Below, one piece after another: positions 42,171-52,848 of a stretch of DNA of 64,000 bases. A model generated the notes under the pieces. It had not been told where the DNA came from and ran no database searches. It worked only from the letters and a program-made list of their open reading frames with translations. The first letter of the stretch is position 1, and every line of letters begins with the position of its first letter. The stretch is taken from assembly GCF_000234665.1 (NCBI RefSeq), contig NC_018337.1, forward strand, positions 1,053,056 through 1,117,055. Direction: 5' to 3'. Made by a program: the position numbers and the translations under genes. Source of the DNA: Leishmania mexicana MHOM/GT/2001/U1103. Taxonomy: Eukaryota > Euglenozoa > Kinetoplastea > Trypanosomatida > Trypanosomatidae.

Positions 42171-42849
42171 CGTCTCAGTGCACGGCAGAGCACTCTGAGG
42201 TTGGTGTCGAAAGCTGCGTGCGAGTGCAGGTCTTCTGTCGAGTACTTGTCGCGGGAGAAGGCCATGATGACAGGCGAGCGGGGGAGGGGAGGGGGAGGAA
42301 AAGGTGGTGCTTGCCATCTGCAGGGACTCCGCTCCTTTGCTGGAGTGCAGACGTGCATCCAAATTAAGGGTGCGGCTCAGTGACGCGGTGCGTGAGCAGC
42401 GCACGGGCGGGGTCACCGATGCGTGCGCATGCGTGTGTGTGTGTGTGCTGAGATGAGGGCGTGCGTCCTGGACAGTGAACGCGAAGGGGCTACTCACGCG
42501 CTCTCCTTCTCCTGCTTACTTCCTGATCCCCCCCCCTACGCCGGCAGTTGAGTGCACCGGCACCTGCGGAAGGAGCTGGATGCACTGCCGCACATCAGTA
42601 CCAGATCCCCTTGATTCCACCCCATAAGTATTCCTCTCTCACGTGATAAGGGGTGTGCGAGAGTGGAGTATTCCGTATGCGGGTGTGGTGTTGACGGTGG
42701 GGAGGCGTGCGGGGATGGTGGGTGCGCGTGCTCCGCGTTTCGATGGGCTGAGTGCGGAAGAGCAGCTGTGCAATGGGCATTCTCATGCATTGCCAAGCCC
42801 CGCGCGGCCAAACGTTTGCGGGGCTTGAGACCGATTACGCCGGCTACCG
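42171..42849. other. Spacer
   Basis: No gene recognised. It contains a GT tract near 42430-42450 and a C run near 42530. Composition is mixed. Confidence 0.5.
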
Positions 42850-45295
42850 GTGACATTTCATGAGCACTGGAGACCGGGGAAAGGGTGGGCGTCCTGCACA
42901 CGTGGGGATTCTGACTGGCGAATGGCTCGATCTTCATGCTGCTGAGGGAGGGGGTGCTGGTGTCGGAGGAGGGCATCCATCGCCTCGAGGCGGCTGCGAG
43001 CTGATTCATGGACAGCCGCCCGCGCCCGCTGCCGGGAAAGCGAAGCGGATGCTGCCATGGGATGAGTGGCGGCGGGTCTGAAAAGACATGGATGCTGCCA
43101 CCTCTGAGGAGCTCCATCGCGGACCGACACACCCACGGGGGAAGATCCGCCAGCGCTCTTCCGCCTTCCCTCCTACGTGTTCGACCCATGGCATGCACGC
43201 AAGGTGTCGCGGCAGGGCAGACACAGCGTGTGCCGGCTCATGCTGGCAGCGGCACGGAAGGCTGAGCGGACGGATGCACCACAGGCCGCGGCGCAAGCAA
43301 CTACGGTGCCTTCGGCGGTAACCGGCCTCCAGCCCCGATTCGTTGACACCGTGCTCCTCAGTGACGTGGGGACGCCAGCGCCGCCAAGCGACCCACTGCC
43401 GAGATAGCCCGCTTTTGACCGGACAGAGAGAGACTACCGCTCCTGCAGCCATTTACTGCAGGGCGACGTGGCCTGGACCTCGCGGAGAGTCCACCTTTCC
43501 AAATGGACAGACTCAGCGCGGACACCGGAGGCGCGTACATGGTGCCGACCCTCGTTGTCGTGTTCTCGGCCATCTACAGCGTGACGTTGGAAAGGCGCGG
43601 CGTGACGCCAGCAGAGAAGCGCGACACTGCGCTGAACCCGCATATGGCACTGCTGTCCGTCCACTGCGTGGCCGTGTCGTGCCGTGCGCGACGCACGTAT
43701 GCTGGGAGCATCTCTGCTGCTCTGCGATGGCTGGACCAGCCGCTGAAACGATATACAGCGGTAGGAGCCTCGGGGTATGGTGCAAATGGCGTCCGACGAG
43801 ATGGCTGTGTACCTCCGGGCGGCGGCGAAAGCTGGCAGAACGGTGACCTTTTGTCCGCATCGCCTGTGCGTCGTGCGTGGCGACGGAACTGCGGGCCTGG
43901 CTGTGTGGCTGCGGGAGGCGGTGCGGGGGACAAAGGGGAGGGTGAGAGGCCGGTCGCATGCCCTCCGTCCCCCGAATGTGAGGCACCTTGGCGTGGTACA
44001 GGTGTTTCACACACCTTGTGAAACGAGGAACGACCGCCCACCTCCTGGAGGTCCTGTCGGGGGCAGACCCTCTGCTAGATGTGGTGGCGCTGCTCGGCAC
44101 GCACTGCCTCCTGATTGCGCTGCCCTGGCGGCTTGACGGTCCTCGCGGACGAGGAGCAGCAGCAGGCGGCTCGTCGTGAGTGGACTGACTCGTTGGCGTG
44201 CCTGGTGCAGCGGACGAGCCACTACCGGGGCCATGCCATGCCAGACGCGTAGCGACCGCGGATGTCGCGGCTGTGTGTGCGGGCATCCGGCTGGAGTGAT
44301 CGGACTGAATGGGTGCGCTGTGCGGGAACTGCTGTGCACGTGCCTGCATGGCATGCTTGCCTCGCAGAGCCCGGGGACCGTGTCGGAGGAAGCTGTCTCA
44401 GCGCTCGGGGCGGCGGACACGATGGAGCACTGCGGCTGACGCAGCTGCGTGGCCGGCTGTGTCTTCTCCGTGGTGGGTGAGGAAGAGGGCCTGATGAGAA
44501 GACGGGTTGTGCTGTCTCGGCGGAGGGATACGTGGCGGGCGTCCGGCTGGCCTGCTTGCCGTGGCTCCTCGTGCTCTGAGGCGCCGGTGGAGTGGCAGAC
44601 CGAAAAGCGTCGCTTTTCCCATGACCCGTGCCTGAGGGGCTGATGACCCCAGCCGTGTTGGGCGCCGCTGACGGGAGGGTCTATCGGCTGGGATCTGGGT
44701 CAGTGAAGTGAAGCGTTACGCCCTGAAGCGATGCAGATGGCGGCAGCACCATTGGCTGGTCGCCCCTTGCAACGCCGCGCGACGTGCTAGACATGTGCGA
44801 GTTGATATGTGGATAGGCCGCATGCGGATTGCAGGCACGTGTCGAGCGGTGAGGCAGGCAGCGGGGTCGGCCATGCAGACGGCATGCCGGTCGAAGGTCC
44901 CTGTCCACCGTGACGAAGCTGACGTCGCTCTCCCCCACGTGTTGCATGGGTGATGTGCCGCCGCAATGCGAAGGTCGTCTGCCTTGGAGAAAAAACTGTC
45001 GGAAAGCGGCGCGCGGCGTCAGCTGGAGACATCACAATGGAGTAGCCCGAGGGTGTCTTGCGGACGACTGCGGCTCAAGGCTGGGGTCTTGATGGTTACC
45101 GCTCACGTGGTTTTGTGGATTCTCGAAGGGGCGGGGCGACTGACCCCCAATGGGGGCTGCGTTTTATTGCTGGGTGGCCAATCGCTTGCTGCGGTGTTGG
45201 GAGCGTCCAGGGGTGAGGCTTACAAGCGGTACAGGTTGGCTGCAGTGAGCACAGCACGGCGCACCACGCCGCCGACGGCGACCGGCGCGGTATAG
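42850..45295 (+). pseudogene. Decayed coding region of unknown origin
   Basis: About 2.4 kb of GC-rich, non-pyrimidine sequence in which plausible protein segments appear in successive forward frames: QATTVPSAVTGLQPRFVDTV (about 43290-43350), PTLVVVFSAIYSVTL (about 43542-43590), ASDEMAVYLRAAAKAGRTV (about 43790-43845), LLEVLSGADPLLDVVALLG (about 44042-44100) and VTAHVVLWILEGAGRL (about 45095-45140). The longest ATG frame is 172 codons (43503-44021). The frame changes and stops fit an old pseudogene or several. I cannot name the ancestor; parts could derive from tuzin N-terminal sequence or an unrelated gene. Chance openness in GC-rich DNA is the alternative. Confidence 0.4.
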
Positions 45296-47769
45296 GACCT
45301 GTGCACCGGTGCGACAATGCCGGCATGGAGTGCCGCCGGCGTGAAGGGGGCGACGAAGCATGCCGCCATGACGGGCTCGCGATGGGGCCTCGGTCGCCGG
45401 CGACCGTGTAGGTGCTGCAGCAGTCCGATGTGTTCTCTTCGGCTCACGAAGCTCTGCTTCTTTCGCGTTGCGAAGGTGCGGCGGATTTCATGTGAATACT
45501 GGTTTGATAGCCGCTGTTGTCGTTGGCTTTGGATGCCGCAAGGTGGTTAGCGTATAGTCCTATGAAGACGTGGGAGCCGTGCTGTGTGTGCTCCGCTGTT
45601 GAGAGTGGTGAATCCAGCGAAAATGTAGACGGGAGGCGAAGTCGTGATCGAGCACATAGAGGGCGAAGGCCCTCAACTGGCGTCCTCGTGAAGGTGCGAG
45701 TAGGGTGGAAGGACAGTGGGCTCCGCACTCTGATTCGTGTCAGTAAACACAAGACATATATGTGTATGAATGCCCTTGTATGCACTGACGCCGTGTATTG
45801 TTACGAAAGTGGGCCTGGTTCACGTGTCGCCGTCGCACGCGCCGCGGAGACGTTGGCGCAATGGAGAAAAATGTGCTGACTCGCTCCTCAATGACGTCGG
45901 TAGAGATTGCTCGCGGTCCATTTTTTCGTCCACTCTTTCCCTCGCGCGGCCGATGTAAACTCGTATTCGCATACATAGATGGTGGATCTGCTCAGTTGAC
46001 ACTCCGCGAACGGTTTGAGAGAACAGGAAGGTGGATGCGCTCACATTGGAAGTAGTCAGGATGCGCAGACACACAATGAAAAGGTCCAGGACGGAAGTCG
46101 ATATATATATATGTCTACGTGTATACATGTATATATCGACTCTGAAGAAAGTGGTGGCGGTACGTATAAAGAGCAGAGATGTGACTACCGCGTGTTGGAA
46201 TTTTTTCTGAAGGCCAACGTACCTGGGTGTTGTTTTTCTATTCTTCCCTCCTTTCCCCTTGCCTATCTCCCTGGGCGTTGTTGCGGGCGTTTTCTTCCCA
46301 TTTTGTCTCCACTCTGTCGTTCGTCGACTTGCTTGGAATCTGCTGTTTTGGTTTCTGTATTATGGCAGTGATGCCGTTTGCCGCTCCTCCGTCCGTGTTT
46401 GCGAGACGTGGCCCTCTCTTGACTCTTTGCGCGCGCTCTCTTCGCGTCGCATGCTTCTTGGTGTGTCTTGGTTCAATTTTATTCTTCTTCGTCCGCTCGT
46501 GCTTTTCATGTGTGTCCGCCGCAAGACTCCACCGTGGTGCAGGTTTTATCTGACAGAAAAGAAAAAAAACAATGAAACGCGGTGACCCAATCCCCCATCT
46601 TCTCCAGTGGACATGAGCAGCGGGACACATACACCACCTCACACCGAATGACTCGGCTAGGCGGTGGAATCGCCCTCATATGCCCCTTCCTCCTCTTTCT
46701 TCTTTTTTTCACATCGGCCTCTCTGTTTCTTCTCCGTTACACTTCCGTTTTTTGATGAAAGCCTCGTAGAACCCACTGCACACACCGACGAATTGCCACA
46801 CACGGACACATTATTTTTAGAAACGAAGCGCACGCGGCCATCACCACAACAGCAAGGCCGCCGTTAACAACACCAACTCACAGGTACTCTCTCCGGCACG
46901 GCGGCAGACGACGCCAGCCTATAGGGCCTAATCTGCGACGCTTGCGTATACAGGGGCAAAGCCTTGGAGAAGTACCGCTACGACTCCTCCTCCTCCTACA
47001 CACCGTTTCCCCTGATTTCGTGGTCTCGGCTGCTTATCTGCGTTGACGCCACGCCGCGCCTTCACTTCGCACCAACACCATTTTGAGGAGCGGGAGGGCT
47101 TCATAAGGTCCAGCCGCGTGAAGCCTGCACCCACCACTTTTTCGGCTTCAGTAGCAGCGTCTCAGCCGATCGTCGCTTTTTTTACTCCTCACTGAAGAGC
47201 CGCGAGGCATACGAGCGAGGCCGTGTCTCTCTTTTGGCTAGGAACATCTTCGAAGAGCGGTAGTCACGAGGCCGCTGCCCGCAGCAGCGGTTTTATTTTG
47301 GCCGCATCGATCGCTCCCCCGATAGTGCCACACGCCTTGTTGAGCAGCTGAACTCTATCATTGGGTGGTCTTGAGTGACGTTTCTTTTTTTTTTTCTGCT
47401 TGGTCTTGGGTTTGCGCTGCCAATCCAGTCGACGCACTCTGGCCCAACGACGACGCGCATTTCTCTTCTTCCGCCAACACTGCTATCATATCACCTCGAC
47501 GGCTGCTTTCGCTCCCGCACGTCACCTGCCGACTGCGTGTGCTTGTGGCAAGTCGACTGGAAGCTGTCAGCAGCGTTGCCAGTTGCCTGGACAGCATCCC
47601 CGCTGTGAGCCTCATCGCAGAGAAGTAGATCATATCTCCGAATACCCCTGCACTGATCCCAAGTCCATTGAGTTGCCCTCGCCACGGCAGACAGCAGTAG
47701 CCGCACCTGTAGTCAAGTATTGAGGCTACATCCCTCTTCTCTGTGCGCAACGAGGTCAAGGTGACTGGT
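45296..47769. other. Intergenic region upstream of carboxypeptidase
   Basis: No supported gene in 2.5 kb. It includes the inverted repeat at 46097-46140, T/C-rich stretches at 46220-46350 and 46680-46750, and a T14-containing tract at about 47380-47395 with the next cag at 47427-47429, a candidate splice acceptor for the carboxypeptidase that would leave a 5'UTR of about 340 bases. Confidence 0.6.
46097..46140. repeat. AT-rich inverted repeat
   Basis: The arms gtcgatatata and tatatatcgac are exact complements around an 22-base centre that is itself rich in TA and GT steps. It could form a stem-loop in RNA or DNA. No function is evident. Confidence 0.6.
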
Positions 47770-50424
47770 ATGGGGCTGGGCTTCAGCGGCTGCTCCCAGC
47801 AGAGTTCGCCTAGGGAGGCCGCCTCGCAGCGGAACTCGATAGCGAGGCACCGCAAAAAATCTAGATCCACTTATAGCAGCACGAAGTTGCAGCCGATGAA
47901 CGGGTTAGATCGAGATGCTTCTCTGCACGTCGCTAATGACGCGGCAAGCGGCGCTGTAGGATCGCAGCAAAGCGCTGCAAGCCTGACGGTGCAAGGGCCG
48001 GAGGCGGATGACGCGCACTGGGTGTTTCAGAGACCGCCGAACAACCAGCGCACATTCTACTTTCAGGAGGACAATCTTGAGTTCTCCTCGCAGTTTGACA
48101 GTGGCAACTTGATTCAGGTGGAGCGGGTGGGCACCTTCCACTACCGCATGTACACGGCGATGGACTGCGGCAACGCACCATGGCAGACCAACAACCGCCA
48201 GTGGTTTCACTTCTCCGTCCGCGGCGGCAGCAAGGGCGTTGTCGTCACGATCTGCTTTGTCGGCATGGCACACAGCAATATGTTCACCTATGATTGGATG
48301 CCGGTCATGGCAATTGTGCCTACGCGACCGCAGTACACTCGCATCGCTGGAAAAGCGCACGTGGAGGCCCTCGAGAAAATGCCAGAGACTCCCGGTTATC
48401 CTCTGCTTGTGCACAAGCCCGTGTCAAAGGACGACGCCGACAGTGACGGTGGCGGCGATGAAGGTGACAACGATGCCGATGCCAGCGCTGCTGGCGCCAA
48501 CAACAATGCGGGCACTGGCGGAATCGCTTTCTCCATCTCGCCTACGGGCAAGTCCTCTGGGACCAGCAAGAAGAAAAAGGCAAAGAAGAAGAGCATTGCT
48601 ATGAACCTCACCTTCAACTTCAAAATTGAGACAGAGATCGCGGTAACGTACACCCCGCCTCAGGGGCGCCCAGACTCGGCCGCGATCTACATTGCAAGCA
48701 ATCACCCTTATACCTACTACACACTGCAACGCAACCTTGGGATGTGGCAGGAGGCGGCGCGACGAAGTAACGCTTTGCGGGAGATGAATGTGCCGGTATC
48801 CGACCACCAAGCGCGGCGCTCCAGCTCCGAGCAGCGTAGCGGGACGGACTCGTACGCCCTAGACGGCCTGCCCAAAGTTCAGCCTGGAAGCAGCGGAAAG
48901 AGTAAGAAGTGGGTTGCAGGTTCCAACACCGGAAACGCTGCTGCTCCATACTGTGCGGAGTTCAGCGAGATCTATTTCCACCGCGAGGTTCTCTGCAAAT
49001 CGCTGGAGGGGCGCGACGTTACACTGCTGACGATTAGCGACTGCAGTTCGATGACGTTAGAGCGGGCACCCCTCCTTTCCAAGGAAGACGGCCTTCCCCA
49101 CTCTTCAGCTCTCGGCTTTACGCAGAGGCCGTACTCCTTTTCTGGCAAGCAGTACGTGGTGCTGACGGCTCGTGTGCATCCAGGCGAATGCCCAGGCAGC
49201 CATCTTATGCACGGCTGTATTGATTTTCTCATGAACTGCACAGACTGTCGAGCGGCGGCGCTGCGTCACAACTTTGTCTTCTGCGTGGTTCCGATGCTGA
49301 ACCCCGACGGCGTAGTTCGCGGCCACAGCCGCGTCGACTCAAACGGCGTCGATCTCAACCGCATGTACAGGGACCCGTCACGTAAGCAACACCCCGCACC
49401 ATACGCGGTTCTCGCACTTCTGCGGTCTCTAGGCAGCCGCGTGGCGCTTTTCATCGACATGCACGCACATGCCAATAAGCGGGGCACCTTCTTTTACGGT
49501 AACAGCATGGATTGGGGCAACCAGATAGAAAACCTGCTTTACGCAAAGCTGGTCTCGCTTAACACGCCCTACCTCGACTTCCGCAGCTGCAACTTCTCGG
49601 AGGCGAACATGTTCGCCGTTAGCAAGTCTGGCAAACGCAAGGACTCCTCCAGCCGCGTCGTGGCCTTTACCGAGGTCGGTATCGTGCACGGCTACACCAT
49701 CGAGACCTCACACGTGATGGCTGACACAATGAATCCAGTCGCGCTGCTGTCGAATCATCAAGCCGACCAACTGGATACTGCCCTTTTAAGCCCACCCCCT
49801 GTTATGCACTCACCAGCTACCTTTCACGACACTGCTCGTGCGATGCTGCTGGGACTGCTGGACCTTAAGGGTATGAACCCCATAAGTCGTCTACCCTTGA
49901 CACAGTTTCACTCCACCCGCGGACTCGCTCTTTGGCTGCAGCGGCAGCTGCAGATTGAATCAGCGGAGACGCTTTTTGCGCAGGCCTTCAAGATGTACGG
50001 CAAGGAAGCTCAGGCCTCCACAGGCGAGTTTGGGAACGCTCTGCTCGCCACCATCATGAGAAGCATGGCGGCAGAGGAGTATCCGGAGAAGATCACAATC
50101 AGGGAGGCGCGGTTGCTGCCCCGAATCACCTTCAGCGGTGTTCGGAGCTTTGTGCCACTAGAGACAGCAATTGTGCTGCTGTCGCAAACGGCGCCAACGG
50201 GGCCCCCGCGCTCGCTTCTGTACGGCAGCGGCAACTGTGGGGCGGGAAGCGGCACTGCCGCTGCCGGGGGAACCGGCTGCAAAGGCGGCGGCAGCGCTCA
50301 GCGCCGTGGCACGTCTCCCTCGAGTGGGAACAGCTGCCCGACTACGGTCCCGCCGGTGGTGATCGCGACGCGGCGCCGTTCGAAGCCAATTCTTCTCACC
50401 AGCGATACAACTGTTGAAACGTAG
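47770..50424 (+). CDS. M14 zinc carboxypeptidase, cytosolic carboxypeptidase (CCP/AGBL) type
   Basis: 884 residues from the first ATG (47770); the frame opens earlier only with GTG. CCPs remove C-terminal or side-chain glutamate (and in some cases tyrosine) from tubulin and other proteins. The N-terminal beta domain typical of CCPs is present (CGNAPWQTNNRQWFHFSVRGG, later HPYTYYTLQRNLGMWQ). The catalytic domain has zinc ligands H470 and E473 in HPGECPGSH and H565 in DMHAHA, the substrate-binding region NPDGVVRGHSRVDSNGVDLNR, and the catalytic glutamate E645 in YTIETSH, so the site looks complete. A low-complexity insert at about 215-275 (Asp/Gly/Asn-rich, then a Lys-rich run) splits the N-terminal domain. 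A C-terminal extension of about 200 residues ends in Gly/Ser-rich sequence. Expected location is cytosol or flagellar/subpellicular microtubules, from family knowledge. Substrate specificity is not decided by sequence reading alone. Confidence 0.93.
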   Translation: MGLGFSGCSQQSSPREAASQRNSIARHRKKSRSTYSSTKLQPMNGLDRDASLHVANDAASGAVGSQQSAASLTVQGPEADDAHWVFQRPPNNQRTFYFQEDNLEFSSQFDSGNLIQVERVGTFHYRMYTAMDCGNAPWQTNNRQWFHFSVRGGSKGVVVTICFVGMAHSNMFTYDWMPVMAIVPTRPQYTRIAGKAHVEALEKMPETPGYPLLVHKPVSKDDADSDGGGDEGDNDADASAAGANNNAGTGGIAFSISPTGKSSGTSKKKKAKKKSIAMNLTFNFKIETEIAVTYTPPQGRPDSAAIYIASNHPYTYYTLQRNLGMWQEAARRSNALREMNVPVSDHQARRSSSEQRSGTDSYALDGLPKVQPGSSGKSKKWVAGSNTGNAAAPYCAEFSEIYFHREVLCKSLEGRDVTLLTISDCSSMTLERAPLLSKEDGLPHSSALGFTQRPYSFSGKQYVVLTARVHPGECPGSHLMHGCIDFLMNCTDCRAAALRHNFVFCVVPMLNPDGVVRGHSRVDSNGVDLNRMYRDPSRKQHPAPYAVLALLRSLGSRVALFIDMHAHANKRGTFFYGNSMDWGNQIENLLYAKLVSLNTPYLDFRSCNFSEANMFAVSKSGKRKDSSSRVVAFTEVGIVHGYTIETSHVMADTMNPVALLSNHQADQLDTALLSPPPVMHSPATFHDTARAMLLGLLDLKGMNPISRLPLTQFHSTRGLALWLQRQLQIESAETLFAQAFKMYGKEAQASTGEFGNALLATIMRSMAAEEYPEKITIREARLLPRITFSGVRSFVPLETAIVLLSQTAPTGPPRSLLYGSGNCGAGSGTAAAGGTGCKGGGSAQRRGTSPSSGNSCPTTVPPVVIATRRRSKPILLTSDTTVET

Positions 50425-52848
50425 CAGTGCTGTTACCTGGCACCCTGACGCGTGTGTTTCTGGATTTTGGGCTCTTTGTCGCTGAGCGGCGCCCGCGCGA
50501 CGTTTTCCTACGTTCTCGACGGTTCAACTTCACTCTCCGTTTCATGGGTACCGCGCTGCGTCATACGCACAGCCGCACTCGCTGAATGATACAGCATATC
50601 TGTCTTTTGTACGCCACCGGCACAGATGCCGTCTTTTTCTTCCGCGCGGCATCGTCCTGGCAGATGCACGCCGTTGCGGCAGGTACTAGTGAGAAATATG
50701 GAGCCAGGCGCGCTCGTGTGAGTACTGTGTTGCCCTTCTGAAGTTGCGGCTTCTGCGTCACTCTGTTTATATGATGTCTGTCATTTTTTTTCCCGCCACG
50801 GACGCCTCTCCGCGCACTTGAGGAGAAGGAGAGTTCATGAAGTCAGCTCGCACGCTCTCCCTTGCTGTTGTGGGTGTGCTGGGACGCCTTTTGTTTATCC
50901 TTTTACGCCCCTAGTTTGTGGGTGAATGTACATGAGATTGGCTCGTTTTCCTTTCTCTTTTTTCGTTTTTTTTTTGTCGTGTATGTATACGTGGGGAGAG
51001 AGGGCTCCCTCGTGCACGGTTCACTTACAATGCGCGCCACCCATCAACCGCATCCACCAACTTCCTCTTTATTTCTGTTGCGTTGCCTCATCCGTGTCAG
51101 CTGGAAGGAAACAAACAAACAACAAAAAAACAGAAGCGTGCAATCTCCCTGTTAGCGTGTGCGCGGGTCTTCAGCCTGTGATCTCAGCGGTGGCACTTGT
51201 TTCTTTTCTTTTTTTTTTGGAGGGGAAGGCGGCACAGAAATGAGCGAGGTGCTCATCGTTGCATGCGTGCGTACGGGCGAAGTGGCCAGCGTGCACATGA
51301 CGTGAGATACGGACTTATTTATGGGCACGCTGACACACGCTGTGCAGCCGTGGATGTGGTTTTGAGTGTGTTTCTCCGTGCGCCGCTTTATTACCCTTCG
51401 CGTTCTTCTCCTTTTTCTTGTCTTATTAGGCCATATCACCATTGGTGTGTGTGTGTTTTGTCTTCCTCTTGCGTGCTTGTCTGCACACGCTGACACCTTA
51501 TGCTTCGCTGCTGTGACTACACTATCTTTGCCTTCCGTGTCTTCTACCTTGCCGAATTGCCTTTGCTCTAATTCACCGCAGCGCCCTCCTATTGTCTCGA
51601 TCCCATACAAAGTGTGTATTTCCCGGGTGCGCTCAGAAGTTTTTTTTTGTTTGCGCGTTTTCTTGTGGTGCTGTTGGCATGTGCGTCCATCTTGCTCTAT
51701 CTCATGTGTATGCCTGCGGTTCTGGTTCTCTTTTTCGTCGGTCGTGCGTTTCTCCAGGACTCATGTGCGGACCGCAACCGCTCTTCGGTACTGTAGGGAC
51801 TTGGAAACAGCGCTGAGAAAAGTTGAAGGTGAGGCATTGTGACCTTCCTCGCTCACTTGTGCTCCTTTTCACTGTCGTTGATGGTGCTGTTTGATGAGGA
51901 GAACGCGAAATGGGTGAAGAGAACGGGAGGCAATCGCTTAATGCTTGCAGCAGGTGTACGACGTCGTGCCTGAGAATAAGTTCTCAGGTCGAACGGCTCA
52001 CGTGAGGCACTGCGGCTCTACGTGCGCACCTGGTGTGGCACGCTGATGTTATTGTTCACTGACTGTTTCCTTCTGCATGCTTAATGATAAGAGTGGTATG
52101 TGTATTCGAGCGGCTAAGTGCTGTGGACCAGCCCTCGCCGCTCACCTCACAGGTATCATTCGTAATTTGTCTCCGCCTCTACTCTCTCGCTCTCCCTCTC
52201 TTCAACCTCGTCCCCTGAGCGGTACACACAACTGCACGCCCCCCCTCCAAAAAAAAAACGTCCGCTTGTGTGCGATTTGACCGCTTGTTACGGTGCTTGA
52301 CATCAAATCATGACTGACATGCTCGTCATGCCCAGGTGACACGAAAGGAGCGAAGGAAATCGACAAAGGAAAAGTATTCTGTAGTAGCATCCACTACCAT
52401 CGGCTCCATTCCGCCGCGGCTACTGGCTCATATCTCCTGCTCCACATACCAAAACGAAAGCTGAAACTGAGCCTCCTTTTGACCCCGTTGTCCTCTCCTC
52501 GTCCACGCTTCACGCTGTACTTTGTCTGCCGCGCTGTCTTTCCCTTCACTCATCTGCACACCTCCTCGAGCTTCCATGCGATCGCGGGCAAACAGCAACT
52601 CGTCCCTCAACTTGTTGACGCCAGCGTTTCCCTTCCCTTCCTCCCTTCCTCCTTTTCCCCCTTTTTGTGTGTAGGAATTCCTCTTGTTCATCTGTCTTTC
52701 TGCATTGTGTGCCGTGCCGCCTTGTTGTCCCTCTGTTCCCCTTCGTCCTCCCGCCATTCACCCCATCCATTCCCCCTTGTCTCCCCGGAAGGCACACCGT
52801 CACACACCCATTTCGTGGCAGACACCCCCGTTCTCTTGCCCGTTCAGA
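50425..52848. other. Intergenic region
   Basis: No gene in 2.4 kb. It has T-rich stretches, short GT tracts and, near the end, a strong pyrimidine tract at about 52626-52670 followed by AG at 52673-52674, plus another AG at 52846-52847 two bases before the ATG after cccgttctcttgcccgttc. The first is the more likely splice acceptor of the downstream gene. Confidence 0.6.

Noticed and set aside
43513..44349. Minus-strand frame of 278 codons in the decayed region
   Set aside because: Arg/Pro/Ser/His-rich with no family-like segments; the forward strand gives better protein-like text, though broken.
47743..47769. Nine extra N-terminal codons of the carboxypeptidase
   Set aside because: The codon at 47743 is GTG; the first ATG is at 47770.
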